Positions 1 to 5,154 of a stretch of 5,503 nt of DNA are shown piece after piece; position 1 is the first letter of the stretch, and every line of letters begins with the position of its first letter. Location of the stretch: NCBI GenBank assembly GCA_012521525.1, contig JAAYMG010000264.1, positions 1-5,503 of the forward strand. The letters run 5' to 3'. Source of the stretch: Clostridiales bacterium (GTDB lineage Bacteria; Bacillota; Clostridia; Oscillospirales; JAAYOS01). The position numbers and the translations under genes were made by a program. The notes beneath the pieces were generated by a model. That model worked only from the letters and a program-made list of their open reading frames with translations. It was not told the origin of the DNA and did no database searches.

Positions 1-138
1 AGCTTTGGCTCAACTCCTTTTTACACCATTATATAGACTTAATCGCTTAGCCCCGGCATAAACCAATAATATAATAGTTTTTAGATTAATTGTTGAACCT
101 TTAAGATATCGTTACATGTTTTTGTGTAATATATAATA

Positions 139-167
139 TTGACATCGATTTTGAAAGGTAGTAAAGT
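139..167 (+). promoter_or_regulatory. Candidate sigma-A promoter upstream of the Cys-rich small protein
   Basis: A perfect TTGACA (139-144) is followed after 17 bases by TAAAGT (162-167), a 4 of 6 match to TATAAT. Transcription would begin near 174, at the edge of the inverted repeat at 176-199, leaving a leader of about 170 bases before the gene at 344. The weak -10 box and the AT-rich background make this tentative. TATAAT at 132-137 is a better hexamer but has no -35 at the right distance. Confidence 0.3.
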
Positions 168-175
168 ATACTTAG

Positions 176-199
176 AAAAGTTTGAAGCTTCTAACTTTT
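176..199. repeat. 24-bp near-perfect inverted repeat, possible operator
   Basis: Two 12-base arms, AAAAGTTTGAAG (176-187) and CTTCTAACTTTT (188-199), are reverse complements except for one T-T mismatch and meet with no spacer. The repeat falls just after the candidate -10 box, at the predicted start of transcription, where a dimeric repressor site would act. A terminator hairpin for a gene to the left is the alternative, but a stem with almost no loop and few G-C pairs argues against it. The binding protein is unknown. Confidence 0.4.
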
Positions 200-343
200 A
201 TCACCGTAACGGAAGTTCAGCCTGAATCAAATTTTCAGACATTCATATATTTATTTTGCCAACAGATCCTCATGTGACCGGTCCCAAGCGCGGGGCGGCA
301 CAGGTGATGACAGTTGGCCTGGATTTCAGATAGGAGATCGTCT

Positions 344-508
344 ATGATGCAATTCCTTGCCGAAAATGCTGCAACTATCATAGTTTCAGCAGTTCTGATA
401 ACTCTGCTTGGTTTAGCGATCCGCTCCATGGTCAAAAGCAGGAAAAAAGCATCCGGCTGCTGCAACGGCGCCTGCGCCGGATGTCCGTATTCAAAAAGCT
501 GCCATTGA
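344..508 (+). CDS. FeoB-associated Cys-rich membrane protein
   Basis: This 54-residue protein belongs to the small FeoB-associated Cys-rich family, usually encoded right after feoB, the ferrous iron transporter gene, and thought to help iron uptake; the exact function is not established. Residues about 8-28 (ATIIVSAVLITLLGLAI region) form one membrane span, followed by a basic stretch (KSRKK) that should face the cytoplasm. The tail carries five cysteines in the arrangement CC-x3-C-x2-C-x5-C and ends in His, typical of the family and suited to metal binding. The start is the ATG at 344: AGGAGA at 332-337 lies 6 bases before it and 9 before the second ATG at 347. A TTG at 314 would add ten residues but has no ribosome binding site. 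The gene is a single unit closed by the terminator at 542-586. No feoA or feoB is visible within 340 bases upstream, which is unusual. Confidence 0.85.
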   Translation: MMQFLAENAATIIVSAVLITLLGLAIRSMVKSRKKASGCCNGACAGCPYSKSCH

Positions 509-541
509 TATCCGTATAAATAAGCAGCAAAAGAGCAAACA

Positions 542-586
542 TAAATCTTCTGTCCTTATTGTTGGGGACAGAAGATTTACTTTTTT
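542..586 (+). terminator. Intrinsic terminator after the Cys-rich protein gene
   Basis: A perfect 14-bp stem (542-555 with 566-579) encloses a 10-base loop, and T6 (581-586) follows after one C. It lies 33 bases after the stop codon. The stem could also stop transcription arriving from the decayed minus-strand gene on its right. Confidence 0.9.
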
Positions 587-655
587 ATGCCTAGAACGCT
601 CCGGAACAGGTTATCGGAGGTTCCCCCCATCAAGTGATCCGCAGGTCCCTCCACA

Positions 656-941
656 TCAGCTTTCCGCATCAACTTTTCGTATACGAAAGATGCCTGTGAT
701 TTTTCTAAAAGATAGCTCGGCTCCGATAAAGCATACCGAAATTATGATCGAAAATACTATGAAAGGATCCATGCAAGCCTGTAGCTTCCGGTGTAGTCAT
801 AAACCGCACCATGGCCGGCACAGAAATCGAAGGTCCGAATGTAGATATCATTGTTATAATACTGAAAATCGCAGGGTAATCTTTAGTGCCGAAATACTTT
901 GTGACAGCCCACCCAAATTGCACTTTATAATCCAGCTTCAC
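656..941 (-). pseudogene. Decayed C-terminal fragment of an MFS transporter
   Basis: Reading the minus strand in three successive frames gives a continuous, recognisable C-terminal end of a major facilitator superfamily transporter. Frame one (about 899-810) reads KYFGTKDYPAIFSIITM then FGPSISVPAM. Frame two (810-760) reads GAVYDYTGSYRLAWILS. Frame three (760-659) reads IVFSIIISVCFIGAELSF and runs to a TGA at 656-658. The order matches TM10 to TM12 of MFS proteins, with the typical FGxKDY loop, the (G)AxYDxTGSY motif and a last hydrophobic helix. Each junction is explained by one lost base, GGG to GG near 809 and AA to A near 760. Upstream of about 899 (minus sense) the similarity fades, and an in-frame stop lies about 25 bases beyond 941, so most of the roughly 400-residue protein is missing. 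The frame open from 941 to 705 alone codes for no sensible protein after residue 44. Substrate unknown; a former transporter of the neighbouring glycoside cassette is possible. Confidence 0.75.
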
Positions 942-1029
942 AGCAAATTCACAATATCACATAATATCGTATGTTGATGAACGTCGAAAAGAAAATAAAA
1001 GCTTGTATTTCTGAAAATTTGTGAAACAC

Positions 1030-1058
1030 TTGATGTGTCATTTCATCTGTGCTAGAAT
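1030..1058 (+). promoter_or_regulatory. Sigma-A promoter of the deglycosidase-like gene pair
   Basis: TTGATG (1030-1035) and TAGAAT (1053-1058) are separated by an ideal 17 bases. Transcription should begin near 1065 and give a leader of about 65 bases. A short inverted repeat, ACAC (1026-1029) and GTGT (1035-1038), brackets the -35 box and could be part of an operator, but it is too short to rely on. Confidence 0.65.
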
Positions 1059-1094
1059 TTATTTCAGATGTATCTTATAACGGGATATTATGTA

Positions 1095-1116
1095 AAAACT
1101 TCGATAAAACTTCTAT
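1095..1116 (+). repeat. Tandem 11-bp direct repeat in the leader
   Basis: AAAACTTCGAT (1095-1105) is followed at once by AAAACTTCTAT (1106-1116), identical at 10 of 11 positions. The pair sits between the predicted transcription start and the ribosome binding site at 1118-1124. An 11-base period puts the two copies on the same face of the helix, as in direct-repeat regulator sites, but chance in an AT-rich leader cannot be excluded. Confidence 0.4.
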
Positions 1117-1132
1117 GAAAGGAGATATGGAA

Positions 1133-1534
1133 GTGGCAACTTATGAAAAGTATGCCATCGATCCCAACGACATACAGACTGTCGTAAAGAATGGCGTCGC
1201 TACAGGTTTTGAGATAAAGGCAAAGATCCCCTACTACCGCGGTATCTCTTTGAGCCTTATCGAAGATGTACGCATCTGGCTGGACGGCAGGGAGTTTACC
1301 AGGGACCGGATGACATTCACCGTAGGCGGTGAGACATATACTTTCGATGAAATGGAAACGATGGCTGACCTGCGATGGGAATATGGCGAAAAGGCGACCA
1401 TCTACGTCGATTGCCCCGGCGGGATATTCCTCGGGACACATAAAGTCGACATAATGATAGCAATAAGGGTCAGCTATATGGGGCGCACCCTGCAGTATAA
1501 GCAAAGCTTTTTTGTATGCCCAATGGGCGGTTGA
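1133..1534 (+). CDS. C-glycoside deglycosidase beta-subunit-like protein (DUF6379)
   Basis: This 133-residue cytoplasmic protein matches the DUF6379 / C-deglycosylation enzyme beta-subunit family, which includes the small subunit of the puerarin-type enzyme (DgpB/DgpC system). In characterised enzymes the beta subunit is a beta-sandwich that packs on the TIM-barrel alpha subunit and helps close the active site. Family features seen are GFEIKAKIPYYRGISLSLIE (25-44), then VRIWLDG (46-52), FTVGGETYTFDEM (62-74), the conserved Trp82, PGGIFLGTHKVDI (95-107) and RVSYM (112-116). The length is normal. I chose the GTG at 1133, 8 bases after AGGAG (1120-1124). The in-frame ATG at 1127 lies only 2 bases after AGGAG and would add two residues. 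It is first in its operon, 19 bases before the alpha-like gene, under the promoter at 1030-1058. The family call is firm; the glycoside cleaved is unknown, since many DUF6379 proteins are uncharacterised. Confidence 0.8.
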   Translation: MATYEKYAIDPNDIQTVVKNGVATGFEIKAKIPYYRGISLSLIEDVRIWLDGREFTRDRMTFTVGGETYTFDEMETMADLRWEYGEKATIYVDCPGGIFLGTHKVDIMIAIRVSYMGRTLQYKQSFFVCPMGG

Positions 1535-1553
1535 TGGAAAGGAGCGTACGAAA

Positions 1554-2534
1554 ATGAGCATAAAGAGAAGTGTCTCCTTTTACAGTTACCAGGAGGCTTA
1601 TTATAAAGGCGATTGCACTCTGGAAGATATGATCAGGTTTACCGGTGAAACGCTCAAGGCTGAAGGCGTTGAGATACTTGCGGAACAGACACCGGTCGGC
1701 CGCTTCCCCGATCCGACGGACGAAGACGTCGACCGCTGGCACAGCTGGATGGAAAAATATAATACAAAACCGTCATGCCTTGACTCCTTTATCGACTGGT
1801 ACCTATATAAGAACAGGACCCTTACCCTGAAAGAACAGGTAAAACAGATGGAAAGGGATATCAGGCTTGCCAGGCGGCTTGGTTTCCCCGTGATCCGTGT
1901 CCTGTGCCCGGTGCGCAAGGAAGTCGTCGAGGCCAGCATCCCGATCGCGGAATATTGCGGGGTGAAGATGGGGCTTGAAGTCCACTCTCCCATGAAGCTT
2001 TCCGCACGCTGGATCACGGAATATATGGACATGGTCGTAAAGAGCGGCTCAAAGTATGCAGGTATAATACCCGACTTTGGCATTTTCATGATGCGCCCGG
2101 CAAAGAAGCAGCTCGACAAAGCCCGTGCCGGGGGTGCAGGGGACGAAGTTCTTTCACAGATAATAAGCTGGTGCGAATCACATATCCCCTTTGCCGAAAT
2201 GGTTGCCAATGCAAACGCTCTGGGCGTAAACGATGCGGAGATGAGCGTTGTGCAATCCTTTGCCCGCAATGTGTTTACAGATCCCGAAGAACTGCGCGCC
2301 TTTGCCCCGTATATTTTCCACTGCCACGGCAAATTTTACGACATGGATGAAAACTGCCGTGAGACATCGATCGACTATGAAAATCCCATAAGGGTGCTCA
2401 GGGAGATAGGTTACGAAGGATACATATCTAGCGAGTTCGAAGGTCAAAGGCTGTATGGTGTCGACGAGGTCTGCGATGAATTCGAGCAGGTCCGCAGACA
2501 CCAGGCAATGCTGAAGCGGCTTGTCGAAAACTGA
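1554..2534 (+). CDS. C-glycoside deglycosidase alpha-subunit-like TIM-barrel enzyme (sugar phosphate isomerase/epimerase family)
   Basis: This 326-residue protein has the AP-endonuclease-2 / xylose-isomerase-like TIM-barrel fold. With a DUF6379 partner encoded next to it, it fits the catalytic alpha subunit of C-glycoside deglycosidase, which cleaves the C-C bond of a 3-oxo-C-glycoside by elimination using a divalent metal (Mn2+ type). The expected Glu-Asp-His-Glu metal set is present: Glu142 in GLEVHSP, Asp174 in IIPDFG, His256 or His258 in FHCHGKF, and Glu294 in ISSEFEG. His144, beside the first ligand, is a candidate general base. Asp77 and the aromatic DWYLYKN stretch (81-87) probably line the substrate pocket (inference). 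The ATG at 1554 is preceded by AAAGGAG (1538-1544) at 9 bases; an in-frame ATG at 1512 lies inside the preceding gene and lacks such a site. The product is soluble and cytoplasmic with no signal peptide. Without the partner gene it could only be called a sugar isomerase/epimerase. Confidence 0.8.
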   Translation: MSIKRSVSFYSYQEAYYKGDCTLEDMIRFTGETLKAEGVEILAEQTPVGRFPDPTDEDVDRWHSWMEKYNTKPSCLDSFIDWYLYKNRTLTLKEQVKQMERDIRLARRLGFPVIRVLCPVRKEVVEASIPIAEYCGVKMGLEVHSPMKLSARWITEYMDMVVKSGSKYAGIIPDFGIFMMRPAKKQLDKARAGGAGDEVLSQIISWCESHIPFAEMVANANALGVNDAEMSVVQSFARNVFTDPEELRAFAPYIFHCHGKFYDMDENCRETSIDYENPIRVLREIGYEGYISSEFEGQRLYGVDEVCDEFEQVRRHQAMLKRLVEN

Positions 2535-2564
2535 AAGAAATTTGATTTTCTTTACCAGCCATGC

Positions 2565-2593
2565 TTCTCAAAACAGAACTCTTGTGCTATAAT
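2565..2593 (+). promoter_or_regulatory. Extended -10 promoter for the oxidoreductase gene
   Basis: TGCTATAAT (2585-2593) is a full extended -10 element. TTCTCA (2565-2570), a 4 of 6 match to TTGACA, lies 17 bases upstream. Transcription should begin near 2600, about 42 bases before the ATG. It lies wholly in the 107-base gap after the alpha-like gene, so the oxidoreductase can be made independently of the gene pair. Read-through from the pair is also possible, as no strong terminator separates them. Confidence 0.65.
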
Positions 2594-2641
2594 CCGTGTA
2601 TATAGTAAATTAAACACTAGTAAAGGAGTTAGTAAATAAAA

Positions 2642-3766
2642 ATGGGCAAAATTCTAAACGTGGGCATCGTCGGTTGCGGCGGAATGGGCGGGGGCCACGC
2701 AATAGCTATTGCCAGCGGAACAGGTAATGCCGTATGGAATGCCGACTCTGCCGACAGTGCCGCCTTCAAGGGCAGCAGGAACACTGACATTTCAAAGAAA
2801 CTTGCATTGGCCGGTGTATACGACATCGACCCCGCACGTCAAAAGTGGGCAGCCGAGCGCGGATTTAAGAATTACGAGAGCTACGAGGCCATGCTCGCCG
2901 ACGATAATGTTGATATCATCCTTATAGCGACCCCGAACCATCTGCACAAGGATGAAGCAATAGCAGCAATGCGGGCCGGCAAGCACGTTCTATGTGAGAA
3001 GCCTGTTACACCTACAAGCGCGGAGCTCGAAGAGATCCTCAAGGTATCGGCGGAGACCGGAAAGGTCTTTTATCCGCGCCAGAATCGCCGTTGGGACGAA
3101 GACTTCCTTATAATACGGGAAATTTATGAAAACAACCTTGTTGGCAAAACCTTCAACATAGAAAGCCGCGTACACGGATCCAGGGGCATCCCGGGAGACT
3201 GGAGGGGCAAGAAGGAATATGGCGGAGGCATGATGCTCGACTGGGGCGTCCATCTGCTTGACAGGCTCCTGTACATGATCCCCGAAAAGATAAAAAAGGT
3301 CTTCTGCTCGCTTACCCATGTCACCAACACCGAGGTCGACGACGGTTTCAAGATGCACCTGACTTTTGAAAGCGGCCTTACCGCAGTCGTTGAAGTAGGA
3401 ACATGCCACTTTATCAAGCTTCCGCTATGGTATATCGCCGGAAACCACGGTACGGCGGTCATCTATGACTGGAGCTGCGACGGAAAAATGGTCCGCCTGA
3501 AGAGCTGGGAAGACAAGGACGCTGTACCGATATTGGCCGGCGCCGGACTGACTAAGACAATGGCCCCAAGGGGAGACAACTCGGTTGAGGAGCTGCCGCT
3601 TCCCAGTGTGGATTTCGATCACAACGAGTTGTACAGCAACCTTGCGGATGTCATAAACGAAGGCGCAAAGCAGATAGTGACCGGAGAAGAGGCACTTCGC
3701 GTACTTAAGCTGATGGAAGCAGCGTTTGAGTCGGATCGGACCGGAACTGTCGTAAATTTTGAATAA
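2642..3766 (+). CDS. Gfo/Idh/MocA family oxidoreductase, candidate C-glycoside 3-oxidase (DgpA-like)
   Basis: This 374-residue NAD(P)-dependent sugar dehydrogenase has an N-terminal Rossmann fold with the glycine motif GIVGCGGMGGGH (8-19), then GVYDIDP (58-64), IATPNHLH (95-102) and the family hallmark CEKPV (118-122) with catalytic Lys120. The C-terminal alpha/beta domain carries GGGMMLDWGVHLLD (194-207), whose Asp200 and His204 complete the usual active site. A long segment (about 24-53, rich in Ala, Asp and Ser) between the glycine motif and the second strand exceeds the family norm. Beside the deglycosidase-like pair the likely job is oxidising the C3 hydroxyl of the glycoside to a ketone, as DgpA does for puerarin, so that the pair can cleave the C-C bond. 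This is inferred from context; other polyol or sugar substrates remain possible. The start is the ATG at 2642. Its AAAGGAG (2622-2628) is 13 bases away, longer than usual, but no better start lies nearby. It has its own promoter and terminator and no signal peptide. Confidence 0.8.
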   Translation: MGKILNVGIVGCGGMGGGHAIAIASGTGNAVWNADSADSAAFKGSRNTDISKKLALAGVYDIDPARQKWAAERGFKNYESYEAMLADDNVDIILIATPNHLHKDEAIAAMRAGKHVLCEKPVTPTSAELEEILKVSAETGKVFYPRQNRRWDEDFLIIREIYENNLVGKTFNIESRVHGSRGIPGDWRGKKEYGGGMMLDWGVHLLDRLLYMIPEKIKKVFCSLTHVTNTEVDDGFKMHLTFESGLTAVVEVGTCHFIKLPLWYIAGNHGTAVIYDWSCDGKMVRLKSWEDKDAVPILAGAGLTKTMAPRGDNSVEELPLPSVDFDHNELYSNLADVINEGAKQIVTGEEALRVLKLMEAAFESDRTGTVVNFE

Positions 3767-3785
3767 ATCCCGCCTGAATGAAGTG

Positions 3786-3819
3786 ATCAGCGTCATTTAT
3801 AAAATGACGCTGATTTTTT
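3786..3819 (+). terminator. Intrinsic terminator of the oxidoreductase unit
   Basis: A perfect 13-bp stem (3786-3798 with 3802-3814) has a 3-base ATA loop and runs directly into T6 (3814-3819). It starts 19 bases after the stop codon and closes the glycoside cassette. Confidence 0.93.
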
Positions 3820-3931
3820 ATAAGATATGATCTGCACGATTGCGGAGGTGTTCAAATCTGTCCTGTTGATTGGCAACTCCGTGTATGCACATGAAATTAT
3901 TTTATCTTGTCTATTTTTTACATGGATGCAT

Positions 3932-3959
3932 TTGAAAATACACTAAAATATGTTATAAT
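3932..3959 (+). promoter_or_regulatory. Strong sigma-A promoter for the membrane PH-like protein
   Basis: TTGAAA (3932-3937) is followed after 16 bases by a perfect TATAAT (3954-3959), preceded by TGT as an extended -10. Transcription should begin near 3966, giving a leader of about 40 bases. This is the best promoter in the window. Between the terminator ending at 3819 and this promoter I see no gene, only an imperfect inverted repeat (3833-3889). Confidence 0.75.
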
Positions 3960-4004
3960 CACTTTAGTCTATATTACTTATCCCTTATTGGAGGAGATAT
4001 GCAC

Positions 4005-4484
4005 ATGAACAATCAAAATCTGGGTGAGAAAAAGGATCGCGTAAGGATCGCACTTAGTTATGTAGTACCGCTCTTTTATCCCGTTGTCGCGCTTTTTATG
4101 ATAGGCCTGCTTGTGCTGCCGTCTTCCACCATCGGTGACAAACCCATTTTCTCTGTGATCGCGATGGGGCTGGGGGTATTGCTTGTTGCCTACATATTCG
4201 TTCAGATATTCCACTGCGGCATTGAGATCTATGAAAACGGGATAGTTATTGTCAGTATCTTCAAAAAAAAGGTCATAATGCGTGATGATATAAATATCAT
4301 CCACTGGGACAGACCGGGTCAGTTTGCCGGAACGACACGCACGGTTGTCCGAAAAACAAACGGGACTGCGGAAGTCATCCTTAAAGACGGCAAAATGGTC
4401 AAGATCCCGGATTCCATGTATAAAAAACTTGACACGAAACTCGGCGACTGGCAGGCAAAACACAGGATCCCTGCTGAGTTCTAG
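4005..4484 (+). CDS. Two-TM membrane protein with a probable PH-like domain, function unknown
   Basis: This protein has 159 residues. After a charged N-terminus (NLGEKKDR), two hydrophobic helices lie at about 16-38 (YVVPLFYPVVALFMIGLLVL core) and 47-69, joined by a short loop, so both ends should be cytoplasmic. The rest (about 71-150) is predicted beta-rich: CGIEIYENGIVIVSIFKKKV, then MRDDINIIHWD, then VILKDGKMVKIP and a closing amphipathic helix. This layout resembles the bacterial PH-like (bPH) membrane proteins of Firmicutes, where the strand pattern EIYENGI followed by a basic turn is common. I recognise no catalytic motif and assign no function. The ATG at 4005 is preferred, 8 bases after GAGGAG (3991-3996); the in-frame ATG at 3999 is only 2 bases from it. 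The gene stands alone, with its own promoter and a hairpin at 4527-4562, so no partner can be read from context. Confidence 0.7.
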   Translation: MNNQNLGEKKDRVRIALSYVVPLFYPVVALFMIGLLVLPSSTIGDKPIFSVIAMGLGVLLVAYIFVQIFHCGIEIYENGIVIVSIFKKKVIMRDDINIIHWDRPGQFAGTTRTVVRKTNGTAEVILKDGKMVKIPDSMYKKLDTKLGDWQAKHRIPAEF

Positions 4485-4502
4485 GCAATTTTCGGCGCAT
4501 CG

Positions 4503-4529
4503 TTGACAATCAACACAAAAAATTATAAG
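4503..4529 (+). promoter_or_regulatory. Weak candidate promoter for the Nudix gene
   Basis: A perfect TTGACA (4503-4508) is followed after only 15 bases by TATAAG (4524-4529), a 5 of 6 match. The short spacing and the overlap of the -10 with the foot of the hairpin at 4527-4562 make it doubtful, but it is the best candidate for the Nudix gene in this gap. Confidence 0.25.
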
Positions 4530-4562
4530 GCCATTGGCGGATACTGGCCGCAGTGGCCTTTT
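4527..4562 (+). terminator. Hairpin with short T run, probable terminator of the membrane protein gene
   Basis: AAGGCCA (4527-4533) pairs with TGGCCTT (4554-4560). The stem continues inward through a T-G wobble, T-A and G-C, then one bulged G and three more pairs, to a loop at 4541-4547. The tail is only TTTT (4559-4562) before C, so termination may be partial and the Nudix gene may get some read-through. An outer inverted repeat, AATCAAC (4508-4514) and GTTGATT (4566-4572), surrounds it. Confidence 0.6.
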
Positions 4563-4606
4563 CTGGTTGATTTCTCCTTTCGGTCGCTTTCAAGGGAGCT
4601 GGATAT

Positions 4607-5080
4607 ATGATCAATACCACACTTTGCTATATCGAAAACGATGGTAAGTACCTGATGCTTCACCGTACAAAGAAGAAAAACGACCTCAACGAGAACAATT
4701 GGCTCGGTATAGGCGGAAGGTTCATGGAGGGAGAGAGCCCTGAAGACTGCGTGATCCGGGAGGTCAAAGAGGAGACGGGACTGACCCTTACATCATACCG
4801 CTATAGAGGTATTGTGACATTTGTCTCAGACCGTTACCCGACCGAGTACATGCATCTGTTTACATCGGACTCATATATGGGAGAGCTAATTGATTGCGAC
4901 GAAGGAGTTCTTAAGTGGGTACCCAAGGAATCGATACCCGATCTTCCGATTTGGGAGGGAGACAAGATCTTTCTGAAACTTCTCACCGAGGACGCGCCTT
5001 TTTTCTCCCTGAAGCTGGTCTATAACGGTGACAGGCTGGTATCCGCCGTTTTGAACGGGAAACCTCTTGATAATATTTGA
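4607..5080 (+). CDS. Nudix hydrolase, MutT-like (8-oxo-dGTP diphosphatase type)
   Basis: This 157-residue cytoplasmic protein has a perfect Nudix box at residues 37-59 (pattern Gx5Ex7REVxEExGL: Gly37, Glu43, Arg51, Glu52, Glu55, Glu56, Gly58). The box binds Mg2+ and hydrolyses a nucleoside diphosphate linked to another group. The start TTLCYIENDGKYLMLHR (4-20), then NNWLGIGGRFMEGE and the later LKWVPKESIPDLPIWEGDK (102-120), are typical of the MutT/8-oxo-dGTP diphosphatase branch common in Firmicutes. Its role is probably clearing oxidised nucleotides, though paralogues differ in substrate and this cannot be settled from motifs. The ATG at 4607 follows AAGGGAG (4592-4598) by 8 bases. Length is normal for the branch. 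It is a single gene between the hairpin at 4527-4562 and the strong terminator at 5111-5149, and looks unrelated to the glycoside cassette. Confidence 0.9.
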   Translation: MINTTLCYIENDGKYLMLHRTKKKNDLNENNWLGIGGRFMEGESPEDCVIREVKEETGLTLTSYRYRGIVTFVSDRYPTEYMHLFTSDSYMGELIDCDEGVLKWVPKESIPDLPIWEGDKIFLKLLTEDAPFFSLKLVYNGDRLVSAVLNGKPLDNI

Positions 5081-5110
5081 TCCTCTTCACGATTGAAACA
5101 GAATAACTGA

Positions 5111-5149
5111 AAAGAGCAGCCTTTTCTTGTGAAAGGCTGCTCTTTTTTT
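5111..5149 (+). terminator. Strong intrinsic terminator after the Nudix gene, possibly bidirectional
   Basis: A 14-bp perfect stem (5111-5124 with 5132-5145), extended by one T-G wobble, has a loop of about 5-7 bases and ends in T7 (5143-5149). On the minus strand the same stem is followed by TTTTC, so it may also stop transcripts from the convergent MgtC-like gene. Confidence 0.93.
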
Positions 5150-5154
5150 GATAT

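Larger units (their letters stand above)
1..343. other. AT-rich intergenic region, no gene recognised
   Basis: No convincing coding region is seen on either strand. All six frames are broken by frequent stops, and the minus-strand ORF reaching in from 465 is an antisense shadow of the small Cys-rich protein gene. The stretch holds a candidate sigma-A promoter (139-167) and a 24-bp inverted repeat (176-199). GC rises locally around 275-330, where a stop-free frame runs into the TAG at 331-333 just before the next gene. It has no start codon preceded by a ribosome binding site, and I do not recognise its product. If a feoB gene lies to the left, its end is not visible here. Confidence 0.6.

Noticed and set aside
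2..61. Open frame at the left edge (about 19 codons) that could be the tail of an upstream gene
   Set aside because: Too short and not recognisable; AT-rich surroundings make a chance frame likely.
235..465. Minus-strand open frame of 76 codons near the left edge
   Set aside because: Antisense to the FeoB-associated Cys-rich gene, with no ribosome site and no recognisable motif.
577..669. Small minus-strand ORF (about 30 codons) ending inside the terminator stem
   Set aside because: It could be the last, frameshifted piece of the MFS relic, since its stop falls at the convergent terminator, but the product is not recognisable and it has no clear ribosome site.
690..977. Plus-strand open frame of 95 codons
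   Set aside because: It lies antisense to the MFS relic, has no ribosome binding site, and its product (rich in His, Arg and Cys) resembles no family.
1601..2332. Long minus-strand open frame (243 codons) opposite the TIM-barrel gene
   Set aside because: It is a mirror of the well supported plus-strand gene with its metal-binding motifs; it has no ribosome site and no recognisable protein pattern. The same applies to the minus-strand frames at 1088-1561, 2178-2501, 2990-3409, 3425-3796 and 3978-4463.
2534..2553. AT-only hairpin just after the alpha-like gene as a terminator
   Set aside because: The seven-pair stem AAAGAAA/TTTCTTT holds only one G-C pair and is followed by no T run; a stable terminator is unlikely.
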